From Bacillota bacterium (lineage in GTDB: Bacteria; Bacillota; Clostridia; Oscillospirales; Ruminococcaceae), in contig JAEZTV010000027.1 of NCBI GenBank assembly GCA_023421245.1, positions 1-64,000 on the forward strand: DNA of 64,000 bases. Direction: 5' to 3'. Positions 36,693-45,390 of this stretch are shown one piece after another; the first letter of the stretch is position 1; every line of letters starts with the position of its first letter. The notes below the pieces were generated by a model, which ran no database searches, was not told where the DNA came from, and worked only from the letters and a program-made list of their open reading frames with translations. A program made the translations under genes and the position numbers.

Positions 36693-37454
36693 TTATAGTT
36701 TGCCGATGAGATGCATTCCATTAACAACTGAAAGGACGGTAGTAACACAGCTGACCAAATTCAGCGAACAGTGCACAATAATACCGATGTAGATGTTTTT
36801 GTTTTTCCACACCACATAATGATATGGAATTACGGCAAGGATACGCGTAATATTTTCCCACGGAGAAAACAGATGGTACAGCGAAAACAACACACCGATA
36901 ATGACGGGGGCTGCCTTGCCGAAACGTGCGATGCGCGGCATTAAAAAACCACGGAAATAAAGCTCTTCTGCAATAGGCGCAATAATGCCATTAGAGATAC
37001 AATAAACAACGCAGGTGGCGATAATTATACCGCGCGAATATTGTCCGAGCTGGTTTAAAAAGTCGGATAGCTTAAAATATTCCGGAACAAAAGAAAAGAT
37101 AGACGAAAACATAACGTGATTCTCGATAGGGGCAACCAATACGAATATCATAGCGGCAAGGGCAAACGGGATAATAGATTTTAACAATAGCTTGCCTGCG
37201 GGAATGCTATTGTTATACACAAAAGCGCTTTTTAAGCTGAACGTACCATATTCCTGTTTAGAATAATAACCAATAATAAGAATTAGGATTGGTACAAGTA
37301 TAATGAGCGCAAGCCCCAACAGGCTAAGCAGAGGTGGGATAAATTCACGGGCAGAAAGTAAAGCAAAATATCCGCCCAACAGCATGATGCCGGGGAAAAA
37401 GGCCAGAAAAAGAAGCTTTGCAACAGAAAGTTGCCTAACGTCTGCTTTTACCAT
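36693..37454 (-). CDS. CPBP family intramembrane metalloprotease
   Basis: The 253-residue protein has about seven hydrophobic segments. The Abi/CPBP motifs are EELYFRGFLMPR (paired Glu plus Arg) and the following histidine in FSLYHLFSPW, which place the metal site in the membrane. Family members process prenylated or other membrane proteins or protect against bacteriocins; no partner gene identifies the role here. GC content is lower than in neighbouring operons. Confidence 0.85.
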   Translation of the reverse strand: MVKADVRQLSVAKLLFLAFFPGIMLLGGYFALLSAREFIPPLLSLLGLALIILVPILILIIGYYSKQEYGTFSLKSAFVYNNSIPAGKLLLKSIIPFALAAMIFVLVAPIENHVMFSSIFSFVPEYFKLSDFLNQLGQYSRGIIIATCVVYCISNGIIAPIAEELYFRGFLMPRIARFGKAAPVIIGVLFSLYHLFSPWENITRILAVIPYHYVVWKNKNIYIGIIVHCSLNLVSCVTTVLSVVNGMHLIGKL

Positions 37455-37517
37455 GTGCTATCACTGCCTTCTGTATGTATTTTGGTAAGGTACCACCGAT
37501 TTAAAAAGCAATTGCGG

Positions 37518-38246
37518 TCAGATGCCTTCGGCGCTCGGTTTGCTTTCCGCCACCGCCATGCTGGGAAACACCTCGGCAAGATAATCGTCCGGATACTTCT
37601 CATCCAAAAAATAATCCAGCCGGTTTGCGGGGGAAATTCCCATACGCCGTTGTGCCTGTCGGTCAATAGCCAGAGCGGACAGCGATATGTTGACGAGCAT
37701 GAACAACGCCAGCGCAACCGTTAACGGACGCCCCCAACTGCGCGGAATCCTTTCAATCTGATCCGATAATGGGGGATAGATACGTTTGATCCAAATCACG
37801 CCAAGGGCGCCCCAAAACAGCATATATAACACATTGGTGCGTCCGTGGATATCGAGCAGCATATAGCTGTAATCCCACGAAACGGTTCCAAACAACTTCT
37901 CTTGGAAATAGGATACCACATACTCAAACACACCGCCAACCAGCGCGCTGCCGATGAACACAGCGCCGTCCCCCTTATCGGCAGTTTTGTAAAGCAGCAC
38001 TGTCAACAATACCGCACCTGCACCGTACACAGGATTAAACGGGCCGTACAATACCCCGACGCGGCTTTGCAGCTCGTGGTTGTTGATTAAGCAGAGTGCC
38101 GTCTCAAGCACAACACCGATAAAACAACCGATTAGAAAGATCCAAAACAGCTTTATGCGACAGAGGCCTTGTGCAAAATCTTCGCCCGGTGTTTTGACGT
38201 TATTTGCCGGCTGTCGGGCAGTCCCAATGTCTGAGTGCGCCTTCAT
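37518..38246 (-). CDS. putative ABC transporter permease type IV, CmpB family membrane protein
   Basis: The 242-residue protein has about five or six hydrophobic segments and the family features FIGCFIGVVLETALCL, YGPFNPVYGAGAVLL, GGVFEYVVSYFQEKLFG and WDYS. The annotation as an ABC permease in this family rests on weak historical evidence, and no ATPase gene lies nearby. AGGGGGTGACGG precedes the start on the reverse strand. Its upstream region runs directly into the hairpin cluster at 38342-38732. Confidence 0.75.
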   Translation of the reverse strand: MKAHSDIGTARQPANNVKTPGEDFAQGLCRIKLFWIFLIGCFIGVVLETALCLINNHELQSRVGVLYGPFNPVYGAGAVLLTVLLYKTADKGDGAVFIGSALVGGVFEYVVSYFQEKLFGTVSWDYSYMLLDIHGRTNVLYMLFWGALGVIWIKRIYPPLSDQIERIPRSWGRPLTVALALFMLVNISLSALAIDRQAQRRMGISPANRLDYFLDEKYPDDYLAEVFPSMAVAESKPSAEGI

Positions 38247-38341
38247 CCGCCGTCACCCCCTAAAATACTACTCAATAAAATAACGAGACACCTTGCCCGT
38301 TTACTTCAAAAAACGGATACAATTCCCCTGGTTTATATGAA

Positions 38342-38732
38342 ATTATATCATAAAGCCATTGCGCACAAAACGGCATGCCGTTTTGTGCGCAGCTTTGCTG
38401 CGAAAGCGCCGGATACCGGCGCATGAGTGTTTTTTCGATGAAATAAATCCTCTGTGTCGTCATACGGCACAGACTGCGCAAAGCGCGGGCAATGGCTTCT
38501 ACAGCCATTGCGGATTTATTATATCATAAAAAGCGGAGCGTTTATGATATAATCGCCCATCGCCGTAGGCGGGGCATAAGAATAAACGTATAATATCAGC
38601 AACGTTGATATTATATCATAAAAAGTAAAGCGTTTATGATATAATTGCCCATCAAAAGGCGGTTACCGCGTAAGCGGTGAGCCGCTGGGCATAAAACGTA
38701 TAATATCCGTTTTGCGGATATTATATCATAAA
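38342..38732. repeat. composite palindromic repeat cluster, copy B
   Basis: A chain of inverted repeats fills this gap. ATTATATCATAAA occurs four times (38342-38354, 38518-38530, 38610-38622, 38720-38732) and its exact complement TTTATGATATAAT twice (38541-38553, 38633-38645). They bound two tandem units of 82 and 100 bp. Inside the units are ATAATATCA/TGATATTAT and ATAATATCCG/CGGATATTAT hairpins. To the left are a 30-base perfect palindrome at 38361-38390, GCGCCGG/CCGGCGC (38406-38422), CTGTGTCGT/ACGGCACAG (38452-38472) and GCAATGGCT/AGCCATTGC (38489-38511). The last two are enclosed by AATAAATCC/GGATTTATT. The 100-bp unit, reversed, matches modules in 1-340 and 49260-49380. No coding sequence is credible. 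Confidence 0.85.
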
Positions 38733-38838
38733 TTACAAAGCAACCCAACTTCCATTGTTGCAATTTTCGATAGATTTTGTCTGAAAAAAATGATATGGTA
38801 ATGGTATGATTTGCATAGGTTGTTATTGTGCGGTTCAT

Positions 38839-38854
38839 TGTTAAATATTTAACA
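38839..38854. promoter_or_regulatory. perfect 16-bp palindrome upstream of pfkB, candidate operator
   Basis: TGTTAAATATTTAACA reads identically on both strands. It lies about 60 bases before the sugar-kinase start, where a repressor site would be expected. The regulator is not encoded in this window. Confidence 0.5.
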
Positions 38855-38914
38855 TAGATTAAGCGTGTCGTCAGGCTTACGTATAAATATTACCGGAAGG
38901 TTAGGGGTGTTGTT

Positions 38915-39832
38915 ATGATATATACCGTTACGTTAAATCCGTCTCTTGACTATGTGGTCACGCTGCCGTCGTTTAAGCTTGGCAGTGTAAACCGGCCGGA
39001 ACACGAGGCAATCTACCCCGGGGGCAAGGGAATCAACGTATCGGTTATGCTTACAAGGCTGGGGTTTGCAACCGTGGCTTTGGGGGTTACGGCGGGCTTT
39101 ACAGGGGAACAGATTACCCGTTTGCTTGGCACGTTAGGCTGTCCGTATGATTTTGTAACGGCCCTTGCGGGGCAATCCCGCCTAAGCGTAAAGATTCTCT
39201 CAGGAGAAGAGACTGAAACCGAGATTAATGGGCGCGGGCCGGTTATTACACAGGAGGATTTAAGCGCAATCCTTCTGCGCCTGCGCGCGGCGGGGGAGCG
39301 GGATGTTGTGGTGCTGTCCGGCAGCGTGCCCGAAACCGCGCCGCACGATGCCTGTGAGCAGGTGTTGTCTTATTGTGCACAGCGCAATGTACCGCTTGTG
39401 GTGGATATCACGGGCAAGCGGCTGCTTGAGGCGCTGCGCTTTCGCCCCTTTCTTATCAAGCCCAACATACACGAGCTGTGCGAGCTGTTCGGGCAGGTTA
39501 TCGAGGGCGAGCAGCAGATAGCCGCGTATGCGCGCAAGCTTCAGCGGCAGGGGGCACGTCATGTACTGGTTTCACGCGGCAGTGACGGGGCGCTTTTGGT
39601 TGCGGAGGATGGCACAATCTTGCGGGCGGCGCCTCCTGCGGGCAGTGTACAGTGCACGGTGGGAGCAGGCGACTCGATGGTTGCGGGGTTTCTTGCGGCA
39701 CGCGCGCAGGGCGGCGATATTGCCGCTGCGTTTACGCTCGCGGTAGCGGCGGGAACCGCAACGGCTTATAGTCCATGGCTTGCCGGCAAGGAGGATGTAT
39801 ACCGTCTAGCAGAGCATGTAGCGGTGATATAA
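38915..39832 (+). CDS. PfkB-family hexose phosphate kinase (1-phosphofructokinase type)
   Basis: The 305-residue kinase begins with MIYTVTLNPSLDYVV, the start of the 1-phosphofructokinase/tagatose-6-phosphate kinase branch. It has the substrate motif PGGKGINVSVMLTRLG and the catalytic VGAGDSMVAGF near the C-terminus. FruK and LacC cannot be separated by eye. No fructose PTS or tagatose aldolase gene is adjacent; an alpha-galactosidase lies about 6 kb upstream. It is followed by a strong terminator. Confidence 0.88.
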   Translation: MIYTVTLNPSLDYVVTLPSFKLGSVNRPEHEAIYPGGKGINVSVMLTRLGFATVALGVTAGFTGEQITRLLGTLGCPYDFVTALAGQSRLSVKILSGEETETEINGRGPVITQEDLSAILLRLRAAGERDVVVLSGSVPETAPHDACEQVLSYCAQRNVPLVVDITGKRLLEALRFRPFLIKPNIHELCELFGQVIEGEQQIAAYARKLQRQGARHVLVSRGSDGALLVAEDGTILRAAPPAGSVQCTVGAGDSMVAGFLAARAQGGDIAAAFTLAVAAGTATAYSPWLAGKEDVYRLAEHVAVI

Positions 39833-39929
39833 CCAATCAGCGCTTGGTGCGTGCCCCGCGTGGAAATCCAAGCGGCTGAAACTGTTTTCGTTTTACAGCT
39901 TGTTATGAACGCTTTAGCATAAGAAGATA

Positions 39930-39966
39930 AAAAGGCAGTGGTTTAGCCCAAACCACTGCCTTTTTT
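39930..39966 (+). terminator. strong terminator after pfkB
   Basis: A perfect 15-bp stem, AAAAGGCAGTGGTTT with AAACCACTGCCTTTT, a five-base loop, and a T run. It may also serve the convergent HAD gene. Confidence 0.93.
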
Positions 39967-40016
39967 GTATGGATAGGTATTTTAACCCTGCAGGCAAATC
40001 TCAAGCGGGCGGCGGC

Positions 40017-40799
40017 TTAGCTTGCGCGGATACAAAGCAGATGCTCCGCCGCTTCGGCAAAGCCCGCACCGCCCTCGTGTTCGGTTACATAGGCCGGCAG
40101 ATGGCAAAGGCTTTGGATAAACGGTTTGATGTTTGCCACCGCACACGCATGGGGAAAGAACCCGAACATCGGCTCGTCGTTTGGAGAATCGCCAAAGTAA
40201 ACAACTGTTTGCTCAATATCGCATTCACCCAAAATCTCACGCATAAACAGCCTGGTCATACCCAACTTGTCGTATGCGCCAAACCATGTGTTGACATGGA
40301 TAGAGCTTACCTTTGCCTCGGCACCCATCGCAACACAGATATCCTTGATGCGTGCGGCATCCTCCAGCGAAAGGAAGGGCGGGTCCTCGCAAAAATCGAT
40401 GGCGAGGTCATAGATGCGAGCAAACTGGTCGGATGCAACCCTGCTGCCCGGTACACCCAGCAACACGGCATCGCGTACGGCACAAAGCTTATCCGCGACA
40501 TCGTGCGCGACCGACGGATGGGTGAACACCTGCTTTCGGTCGCCCTGCATGTAGTACACAAACGCGCCGTTTTCGCCAACCACCGCCTTTACCGGCCACT
40601 GGCGCACAATCAGGTCGCACCACCCCGCCGGCCGGCCGGTTACTGGTATGACGCAAAGCCCTGCGTCGTGCAGCCGCCACAGCGCGGTATACGCGTCGGC
40701 GGTCAGCTTTCCGTCGGTTGTAATGGTATCGTCGATGTCGCACAGCGCATAGCGCAGGCGGCGCGCAATGGCACGCGGCAGTTGTGAGAATGGTTTCAT
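40017..40799 (-). CDS. HAD superfamily (Cof/IIB-like) phosphatase
   Basis: The 260-residue protein has the HAD nucleophile motif ALCDIDDTIT, motif II in VIPVTGRPAG and the metal-binding motif GDSPNDEPMFG. The cap insertion between them is of the C2 type, as in sugar phosphatases. The RLHDAGLCVIPVTGRPAGW segment resembles mannosyl-phosphoglycerate or sucrose-phosphate phosphatases, but the substrate is unresolved. It converges on the kinase gene and shares its terminator region. Confidence 0.8.
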   Translation of the reverse strand: MKPFSQLPRAIARRLRYALCDIDDTITTDGKLTADAYTALWRLHDAGLCVIPVTGRPAGWCDLIVRQWPVKAVVGENGAFVYYMQGDRKQVFTHPSVAHDVADKLCAVRDAVLLGVPGSRVASDQFARIYDLAIDFCEDPPFLSLEDAARIKDICVAMGAEAKVSSIHVNTWFGAYDKLGMTRLFMREILGECDIEQTVVYFGDSPNDEPMFGFFPHACAVANIKPFIQSLCHLPAYVTEHEGGAGFAEAAEHLLCIRAS

Positions 40800-41136
40800 G
40801 GAGGATATCCTTTCACGGTGTGGTATGGAATAGGTATATGCTAAACGCTCTTAGAAGAGTCAACGAAATCGGGTGAAAAGCGTTGCGCCTATGCGGTTTT
40901 TGCCCGATTTGTTGCTGCGATTCTTAGAGGATTTAGTATTATTATCTCACAACGGATGGGAAGATGCAATTTGATTCGTTTAAGGGGAGATAGAGGGTAA
41001 GCATAAAAGCAATCCGCCTATGGATAGGCGGATTGTTGGCTGTATAAGGGGGTGGTGGTTGTGATGGAGAGGGGATGGGGGTTATAAACAGAAATAGAAG
41101 TCGTATGAGCTGACGAGCATTCTCGTTATGCCCATT
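40800..41136. other. 337-bp intergenic region
   Basis: This gap holds the upstream region of the HAD gene on the reverse strand and, at 41010-41035, a terminator stem for the next reverse-strand gene. G-rich runs at 41041-41085 are not explained. No coding sequence is seen. The base composition becomes AT-richer to the right. Confidence 0.4.
41005..41035 (-). terminator. terminator of the second CPBP gene (reverse strand)
   Basis: CAATCCGCCTA and TAGGCGGATTG form an 11-bp perfect stem around TGGA. On the reverse strand it is followed by CTTTTATG, about 100 bases after the stop codon. Confidence 0.65.
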
Positions 41137-41901
41137 TTATAAGGAACTGACCTTTTTGAGAGAAACAATGGTTACAGCCAGTGCTAAAGTGCAAACCAAA
41201 GATATAAGTGTTGCTGCCGGGTTTTTCGCCACCGGCCAATATATGACCAATGTATTCACAAGAGCGTGATACATAATACACAGCCATACGTTTTTACTCA
41301 TTTTAAATATAGCTGCCAAGGAAAAGGATTGACCAAAAATGAATAGTGAGAACAATATAAATGACATCTCGCTCTGTCCGGAACCGGCTATAAAAAACAT
41401 CGGTAAATGCCATGTCCACCATATGATAGCGGTAATCATTGTTGCAATAAAAAAGGGGAATCGCTTTTCCAGCGTGGGTTGCAGCAAATACCGCCACCCA
41501 AGCTCCTCCATTCCGCCATCCATTATCATTAGCGGAAAAACAGGAATCCAAAGATACCAAGCTGTATTGGTAATCGATTCACAAAGAATAATCGACGGAG
41601 TATACAAGATCGCTAAAAATGCCAATACCAATAAATAGTGAATGGGTTTTCCTTTGAAAGAAAATGAAATTATTATGAAATTCTTTATTGTGTTGATAGC
41701 CCCATTCTTCTTAAGATAGACATAGGAGAAGATTGTAGGAGCCCAAGTACCGCAAATATATAGAATTGTTCCAAAGGGGGTGTCAAATCCAAGCAAGCCA
41801 AATTGGTTTGCTGCGATTATTGCGCCCCATGATAAATATGTAAAAAGAAAAGTAAACATCAAAAAGCAAATTAACGTACGCTTATCGGTAACCATTTTCA
41901 C
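41137..41901 (-). CDS. CPBP family intramembrane metalloprotease (second)
   Basis: The 254-residue membrane protein has about seven hydrophobic segments. The CPBP motifs are GGMEELGWRYLLQP (Glu-Glu and Arg) and WWTWHLPMFF with the metal-binding histidine; a final histidine is in CIMYHALVN. The gene is clearly AT-rich compared with the housekeeping operons, and codon choice differs accordingly, suggesting horizontal acquisition. It is only distantly similar to the CPBP protein at 36693-37454. Target unknown. Confidence 0.85.
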   Translation of the reverse strand: MKMVTDKRTLICFLMFTFLFTYLSWGAIIAANQFGLLGFDTPFGTILYICGTWAPTIFSYVYLKKNGAINTIKNFIIISFSFKGKPIHYLLVLAFLAILYTPSIILCESITNTAWYLWIPVFPLMIMDGGMEELGWRYLLQPTLEKRFPFFIATMITAIIWWTWHLPMFFIAGSGQSEMSFILFSLFIFGQSFSLAAIFKMSKNVWLCIMYHALVNTLVIYWPVAKNPAATLISLVCTLALAVTIVSLKKVSSL

Positions 41902-42040
41902 TTATCCTAATCTTTAAATAATGAAATCAGCCTTTAATTTATACCTGCTCACAGGTGTAAACATTAGAAGAAGTATGAGACTCTTATATTTAATACAGTA
42001 AGCATATATTGTTTTAGTTTAAAGAAATCTTATTTCATCC

Positions 42041-42823
42041 TCATTCATTTTGATCAAAATCTAAACCTTGCAGCTCTGCATCATCAACGCTCATCCATCC
42101 AGTAATTGCAGAACGATTTTTCACTACCGCTCTAACATGGGGATAAGCAAATTCAGGATACAACAGTGTACGAACTTTGTATTGCTTTACATCCTCTAAT
42201 GGTTCAAGGGTAGCAGTTAAACTGACCTTATCAGGATTTTTAAGATATAAAGGCATAAGAAACTGATACTTCCCAAAATACCATTGGTTCATAACGTCAC
42301 TTCTCTTTTTTTGAAGTTCCAATTCTCCTAAGATAGTTCTAAATAGCATATGGCTATTTAGGGCTAACTCTACACCAAAAACGGATACTAGTCTTTCTTT
42401 ATTCTTATTCATAATATGTTCTACTGTTGGTGGTTCCAAAACAAATTGCCACGAAGAATAAAACGATGGAGTTTGATACTGAATCTGATAGTCATCAATC
42501 AGTTTATTTAAATTTGAAAATGGAAGTAAGCTTCCAAAGTGTGCCTTTTTAAAATCCCATATTTGTGTTCCTCGTGAGTTCAATTTATATATAAACCACA
42601 GAGGATCGCCAGCTAAGCTAACTAAATTTCCAACTTTCCAAAAAGCTATACCTTGCTCCTTGTTTTCATATATTCTGCCTTCGGAATACGCAATTTCAAA
42701 GTTGACATTTATGTATTGACTAAGTATTTTGGAATTTGCTCCCCAAGGTTCTGACATCAGGGAGTTTTTTAAGTCTGTTAAGATATAGGACATATTATGA
42801 TTAGCAAACTCTTTTAATATCAT
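42041..42823 (-). CDS. DUF3825-like protein, function unknown
   Basis: The 260-residue soluble protein has no membrane segment. The pattern SEPWGANSKILSQYINVNFE, then GRIYENKEQGIAFWKVGNL, and EHIMNKNKERL resembles the DUF3825 family as I remember it; this is recognition by eye and moderately secure. In other genomes DUF3825 occurs with OST-HTH/LOTUS RNA-binding domains, but no such domain is fused here. The gene is AT-rich like its CPBP neighbour, separated from it by 139 bp on the same strand. Confidence 0.55.
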   Translation of the reverse strand: MILKEFANHNMSYILTDLKNSLMSEPWGANSKILSQYINVNFEIAYSEGRIYENKEQGIAFWKVGNLVSLAGDPLWFIYKLNSRGTQIWDFKKAHFGSLLPFSNLNKLIDDYQIQYQTPSFYSSWQFVLEPPTVEHIMNKNKERLVSVFGVELALNSHMLFRTILGELELQKKRSDVMNQWYFGKYQFLMPLYLKNPDKVSLTATLEPLEDVKQYKVRTLLYPEFAYPHVRAVVKNRSAITGWMSVDDAELQGLDFDQNE

Positions 42824-43051
42824 ATAGACCCCACCCGCTCATTATTAACATTTAACATATATTCTTTGAAAGCACCTACAGTTTTACTCTTTTTAAGGAT
42901 ATCCTAGAAACCGACGCAAGTACTTTATAATAATTGTTTATTTTTTTGCGAGTCGCCCATTGTTGTTATAATCCACTGCAGATATCCTCATAATAATTCC
43001 CTACAATTTTGCACATAATGATCCATATATATCTAATATATCACAGATAAG
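42824..43051. other. AT-rich intergenic region
   Basis: About 230 bp of AT-rich sequence lies between the DUF3825-like gene and the tRNA terminator. Several TATAAT-like words occur on both strands, but none has a convincing partner box. No coding sequence or clear repeat is seen. Confidence 0.35.
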
Positions 43052-43096
43052 ACAAAAACAAAAGGACTGAAACGAGTTTCGTTTCAGTCCTTTTGG
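43052..43096 (-). terminator. terminator of the tRNA-Lys gene (reverse strand)
   Basis: AAAAGGACTGAAAC and GTTTCAGTCCTTTT form a 14-bp stem. On the reverse strand it is followed by a T-rich tract (TTTTGTTTTTG), ten bases after the tRNA end. Confidence 0.88.
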
Positions 43097-43105
43097 CGGT
43101 TTTGC

Positions 43106-43181
43106 TGGTGAACCATCGGAGATTCGAACTCCGGACACCCTGATTAAAAGTCAGGTGCTCTGCCGGCTGAGCTAATGGTTC
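43106..43181 (-). tRNA. tRNA-Lys (anticodon TTT)
   Basis: Read on the reverse strand, the acceptor arms GAACCAT and ATGGTTC pair. The D-arm region is AGCTCAGCCGGCAGAGC. The anticodon stem-loop CTGACTTTTAATCAG carries anticodon TTT, the T-arm is CCGGAGTTCGAATCTCCGG-like, and the 3' CCA is encoded. The length of 76 bases is normal. Confidence 0.96.
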
Positions 43182-43375
43182 AAACACTTAGTTTTTACGC
43201 GTAGTAAAAAGCGCTTTGAAAAAGGCGCCTGTTCATTATAGCAAGCAGTAGTAACGTTGTCAAGATTGCCAGACGAAAAAGGTTGCCTTTTTGTTGTGAT
43301 AGTCCGTTATTGCTTACTATGCCACAGAAATTCGCGGTTATTATCAGGCACAGTCTGCAGATTTCTTACAGATTA
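43182..43375. other. spacer between tRNA-Lys and thrS terminator
   Basis: About 190 bp without a credible gene. It should contain the reverse-strand promoter of tRNA-Lys. TTGACA at 43262-43257 (reverse strand) lies 17 bases before TATAAT at 43239-43234 (reverse strand), close to consensus. Confidence 0.55.
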
Positions 43376-43413
43376 TTCAAAAAAAGGCGCTCGGATATTG
43401 TTATCCGAGCGCC
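43376..43413 (-). terminator. terminator of thrS (reverse strand)
   Basis: GGCGCTCGGATA and TATCCGAGCGCC form a 12-bp stem. On the reverse strand it is followed by seven or more T residues, 16 bases after the thrS stop. Confidence 0.92.
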
Positions 43414-43428
43414 GTACCGGTTTAAAAA

Positions 43429-45342
43429 TCAATCAACGGTTCTCGCGCTTATCTCGGCAAGCAGCTGCGCAAGGAATTCATTTACGCCGACCGCACCCGT
43501 GTCGCCGTCTCTGCGCGAACGCACCGAAACGGTACCCGCGCCCTGCTCCTTTTCGCCCACAATCAACATATACGGAACATGGGCAATCTGCGCTTCGCGA
43601 ATCTTGTAGCCGATTTTCTCGGGACGCAGGTCAAGCTCTACACGCACATTCTCCGCGGTCAGGCGGTCGGTCACCTGCTGTGCGTATTCGGCAAAGCGCT
43701 CCGAAATCGGGATTACCTTTACCTGCACCGGGGCAAGCCAGGTAGGGAACGAGCCCGCGAAATGCTCGATGAGGATGCCGATAAACCGCTCGATGCTGCC
43801 AAACGCCACGCGGTGAATCATAACGGGGCGATGCTTCTCACCGTCGGCACCGGTGTACTCAAGCTCAAACCGCTCGGGCATCTGAAAGTCGAGCTGGATG
43901 GTGCCGCACTGCCAGGTGCGCCCGATCGAATCCTCAAGGTGGAAGTCAATCTTCGGGCCATAGAACGCGCCGTCACCCTCGTTGATTATAAACTCACGGC
44001 CAAGCTCGGTGAGCGCTTCGCGCAGCGCGCCTGTCGCGTGGTTCCAGTCCTCCTCGCTGCCCATGCTGTCCTCGGGGCGGGTGGAAAGCTCGATGTGATA
44101 CTTAAAGCCAAACAGGCTGTAAACCTCGTCAATCAGCGCAACAACGCCCTTAATCTCGTCTTTAATCTGCTCGCGTGTCATGAAGATATGTGCATCATCC
44201 TGCGTAAAGCAGCGTACGCGCATCAGGCCGTGCAGCGCGCCCGAAAGCTCGTGGCGGTGTACAAGGCCAAGCTCGGCTAGCCGTAACGGAAGCTCACGGT
44301 ACGAGTGCGGCTCAAGCTTGTAAGCAAGCATCCCGCCCGGGCAGTTCATCGGCTTTACCGCAAAATCAGCTTCGTCAATCTCGGTGGTGTACATATTGTC
44401 CTTATAGTGGTCCCAGTGTCCCGAACGCTCCCACAGAGCACGGTTTAAGAGGATGGGCGAAGCAATCTCATGGTAGCCTGCGCGCTTGTGCACCTCACGC
44501 CAGTAATTAATCAGCTCATTCTTTACAATCATGCCCTTGGGCAGGAAGAATGGAAAGCCGGGGCCTTCCTCCAGCAGTGCGAACAGCCCAAGCTCCTTGC
44601 CAAGCCTGCGGTGGTCACGTTTTTTTGCTTCCTCAACGCGCACAAGGTATTCCTCAAGCTGGCTCTTTTTGGGGAACGCGGTGCCATAGATGCGGCAGAG
44701 CATCTTGTTCTTTTCGCTGCCGCGCCAGTAAGCGCCGGTAGCGGAGGTCAGCTTAATTGCCTTTACCGCGCCCGTGCTCATCAGGTGCGGACCGGCGCAC
44801 AGGTCGGTGAAATCCGCCTGACGGTACAGGCTGATGTTCTCGCCCTTGCCGGCATGCTCCGCAATCAGCTCCACCTTGTAGCTTTCGTCCTTTTCTGCCA
44901 TCAGCGCGGTTGCCTGCTCGGGGGAAAGCTCAAACCGTTCAAGGGGCTGATCCTCTTTTGCAATTTTGGCCATCTCGGCTTCAAGCTTTTCAAGGTCCTC
45001 GGGCGTAAAAGGAGTTTCTACGTCAAAATCGTAGTAAAAGCCGTTGTCAATCGCAGGCCCGATTGCAAACTTCGCGTGTGGGTACAAACGCTTTACCGCC
45101 TGTGCGAGCATATGGGATGCCGTATGCCAAAATGCCTTTTTGCCGTCGGGGTCATCAAAGGTGAGCAGCGTCAGCGAACAATCCTCGGTAAGAGGGGTGC
45201 GCAGGTCGCAGTTTTTGCCGTCCACCTTGGCAAGGCAGACCGCGCGATACAAACCCATCCCCAAATCCTTTGCAATTTCTACGGGAGTAATGCCCTTGTC
45301 GTACTGTTTTATAACTCCGCCCTTTAGTTCTACGTTAATCAT
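43429..45342 (-). CDS. thrS: threonyl-tRNA synthetase
   Basis: The 637-residue enzyme has the usual order of domains. An N-terminal TGS domain comes first, then the editing domain with HTASHMLAQAVKRLYP and the Cys/His metal residues. The class II catalytic core has MNCPGGMLAYK and RVAFGSIERFIGILIEH (motif 3), and the C-terminal anticodon-binding domain starts LAPVQVKVIPIS. Length is standard. AAGGAGCTTTGGAG precedes the ATG on the reverse strand. Expression is controlled by a T-box leader. Confidence 0.97.
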   Translation of the reverse strand: MINVELKGGVIKQYDKGITPVEIAKDLGMGLYRAVCLAKVDGKNCDLRTPLTEDCSLTLLTFDDPDGKKAFWHTASHMLAQAVKRLYPHAKFAIGPAIDNGFYYDFDVETPFTPEDLEKLEAEMAKIAKEDQPLERFELSPEQATALMAEKDESYKVELIAEHAGKGENISLYRQADFTDLCAGPHLMSTGAVKAIKLTSATGAYWRGSEKNKMLCRIYGTAFPKKSQLEEYLVRVEEAKKRDHRRLGKELGLFALLEEGPGFPFFLPKGMIVKNELINYWREVHKRAGYHEIASPILLNRALWERSGHWDHYKDNMYTTEIDEADFAVKPMNCPGGMLAYKLEPHSYRELPLRLAELGLVHRHELSGALHGLMRVRCFTQDDAHIFMTREQIKDEIKGVVALIDEVYSLFGFKYHIELSTRPEDSMGSEEDWNHATGALREALTELGREFIINEGDGAFYGPKIDFHLEDSIGRTWQCGTIQLDFQMPERFELEYTGADGEKHRPVMIHRVAFGSIERFIGILIEHFAGSFPTWLAPVQVKVIPISERFAEYAQQVTDRLTAENVRVELDLRPEKIGYKIREAQIAHVPYMLIVGEKEQGAGTVSVRSRRDGDTGAVGVNEFLAQLLAEISARTVD

Positions 45343-45390
45343 AACTCCAAAGCTCCTTCTTGTTCATTATAGTTTGTGATGATAGGGGTA

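Noticed and set aside
38342..38732. CRISPR array
   Set aside because: Repeats are irregularly spaced, alternate in orientation, and the intervening segments are themselves palindromic; no cas genes are present.
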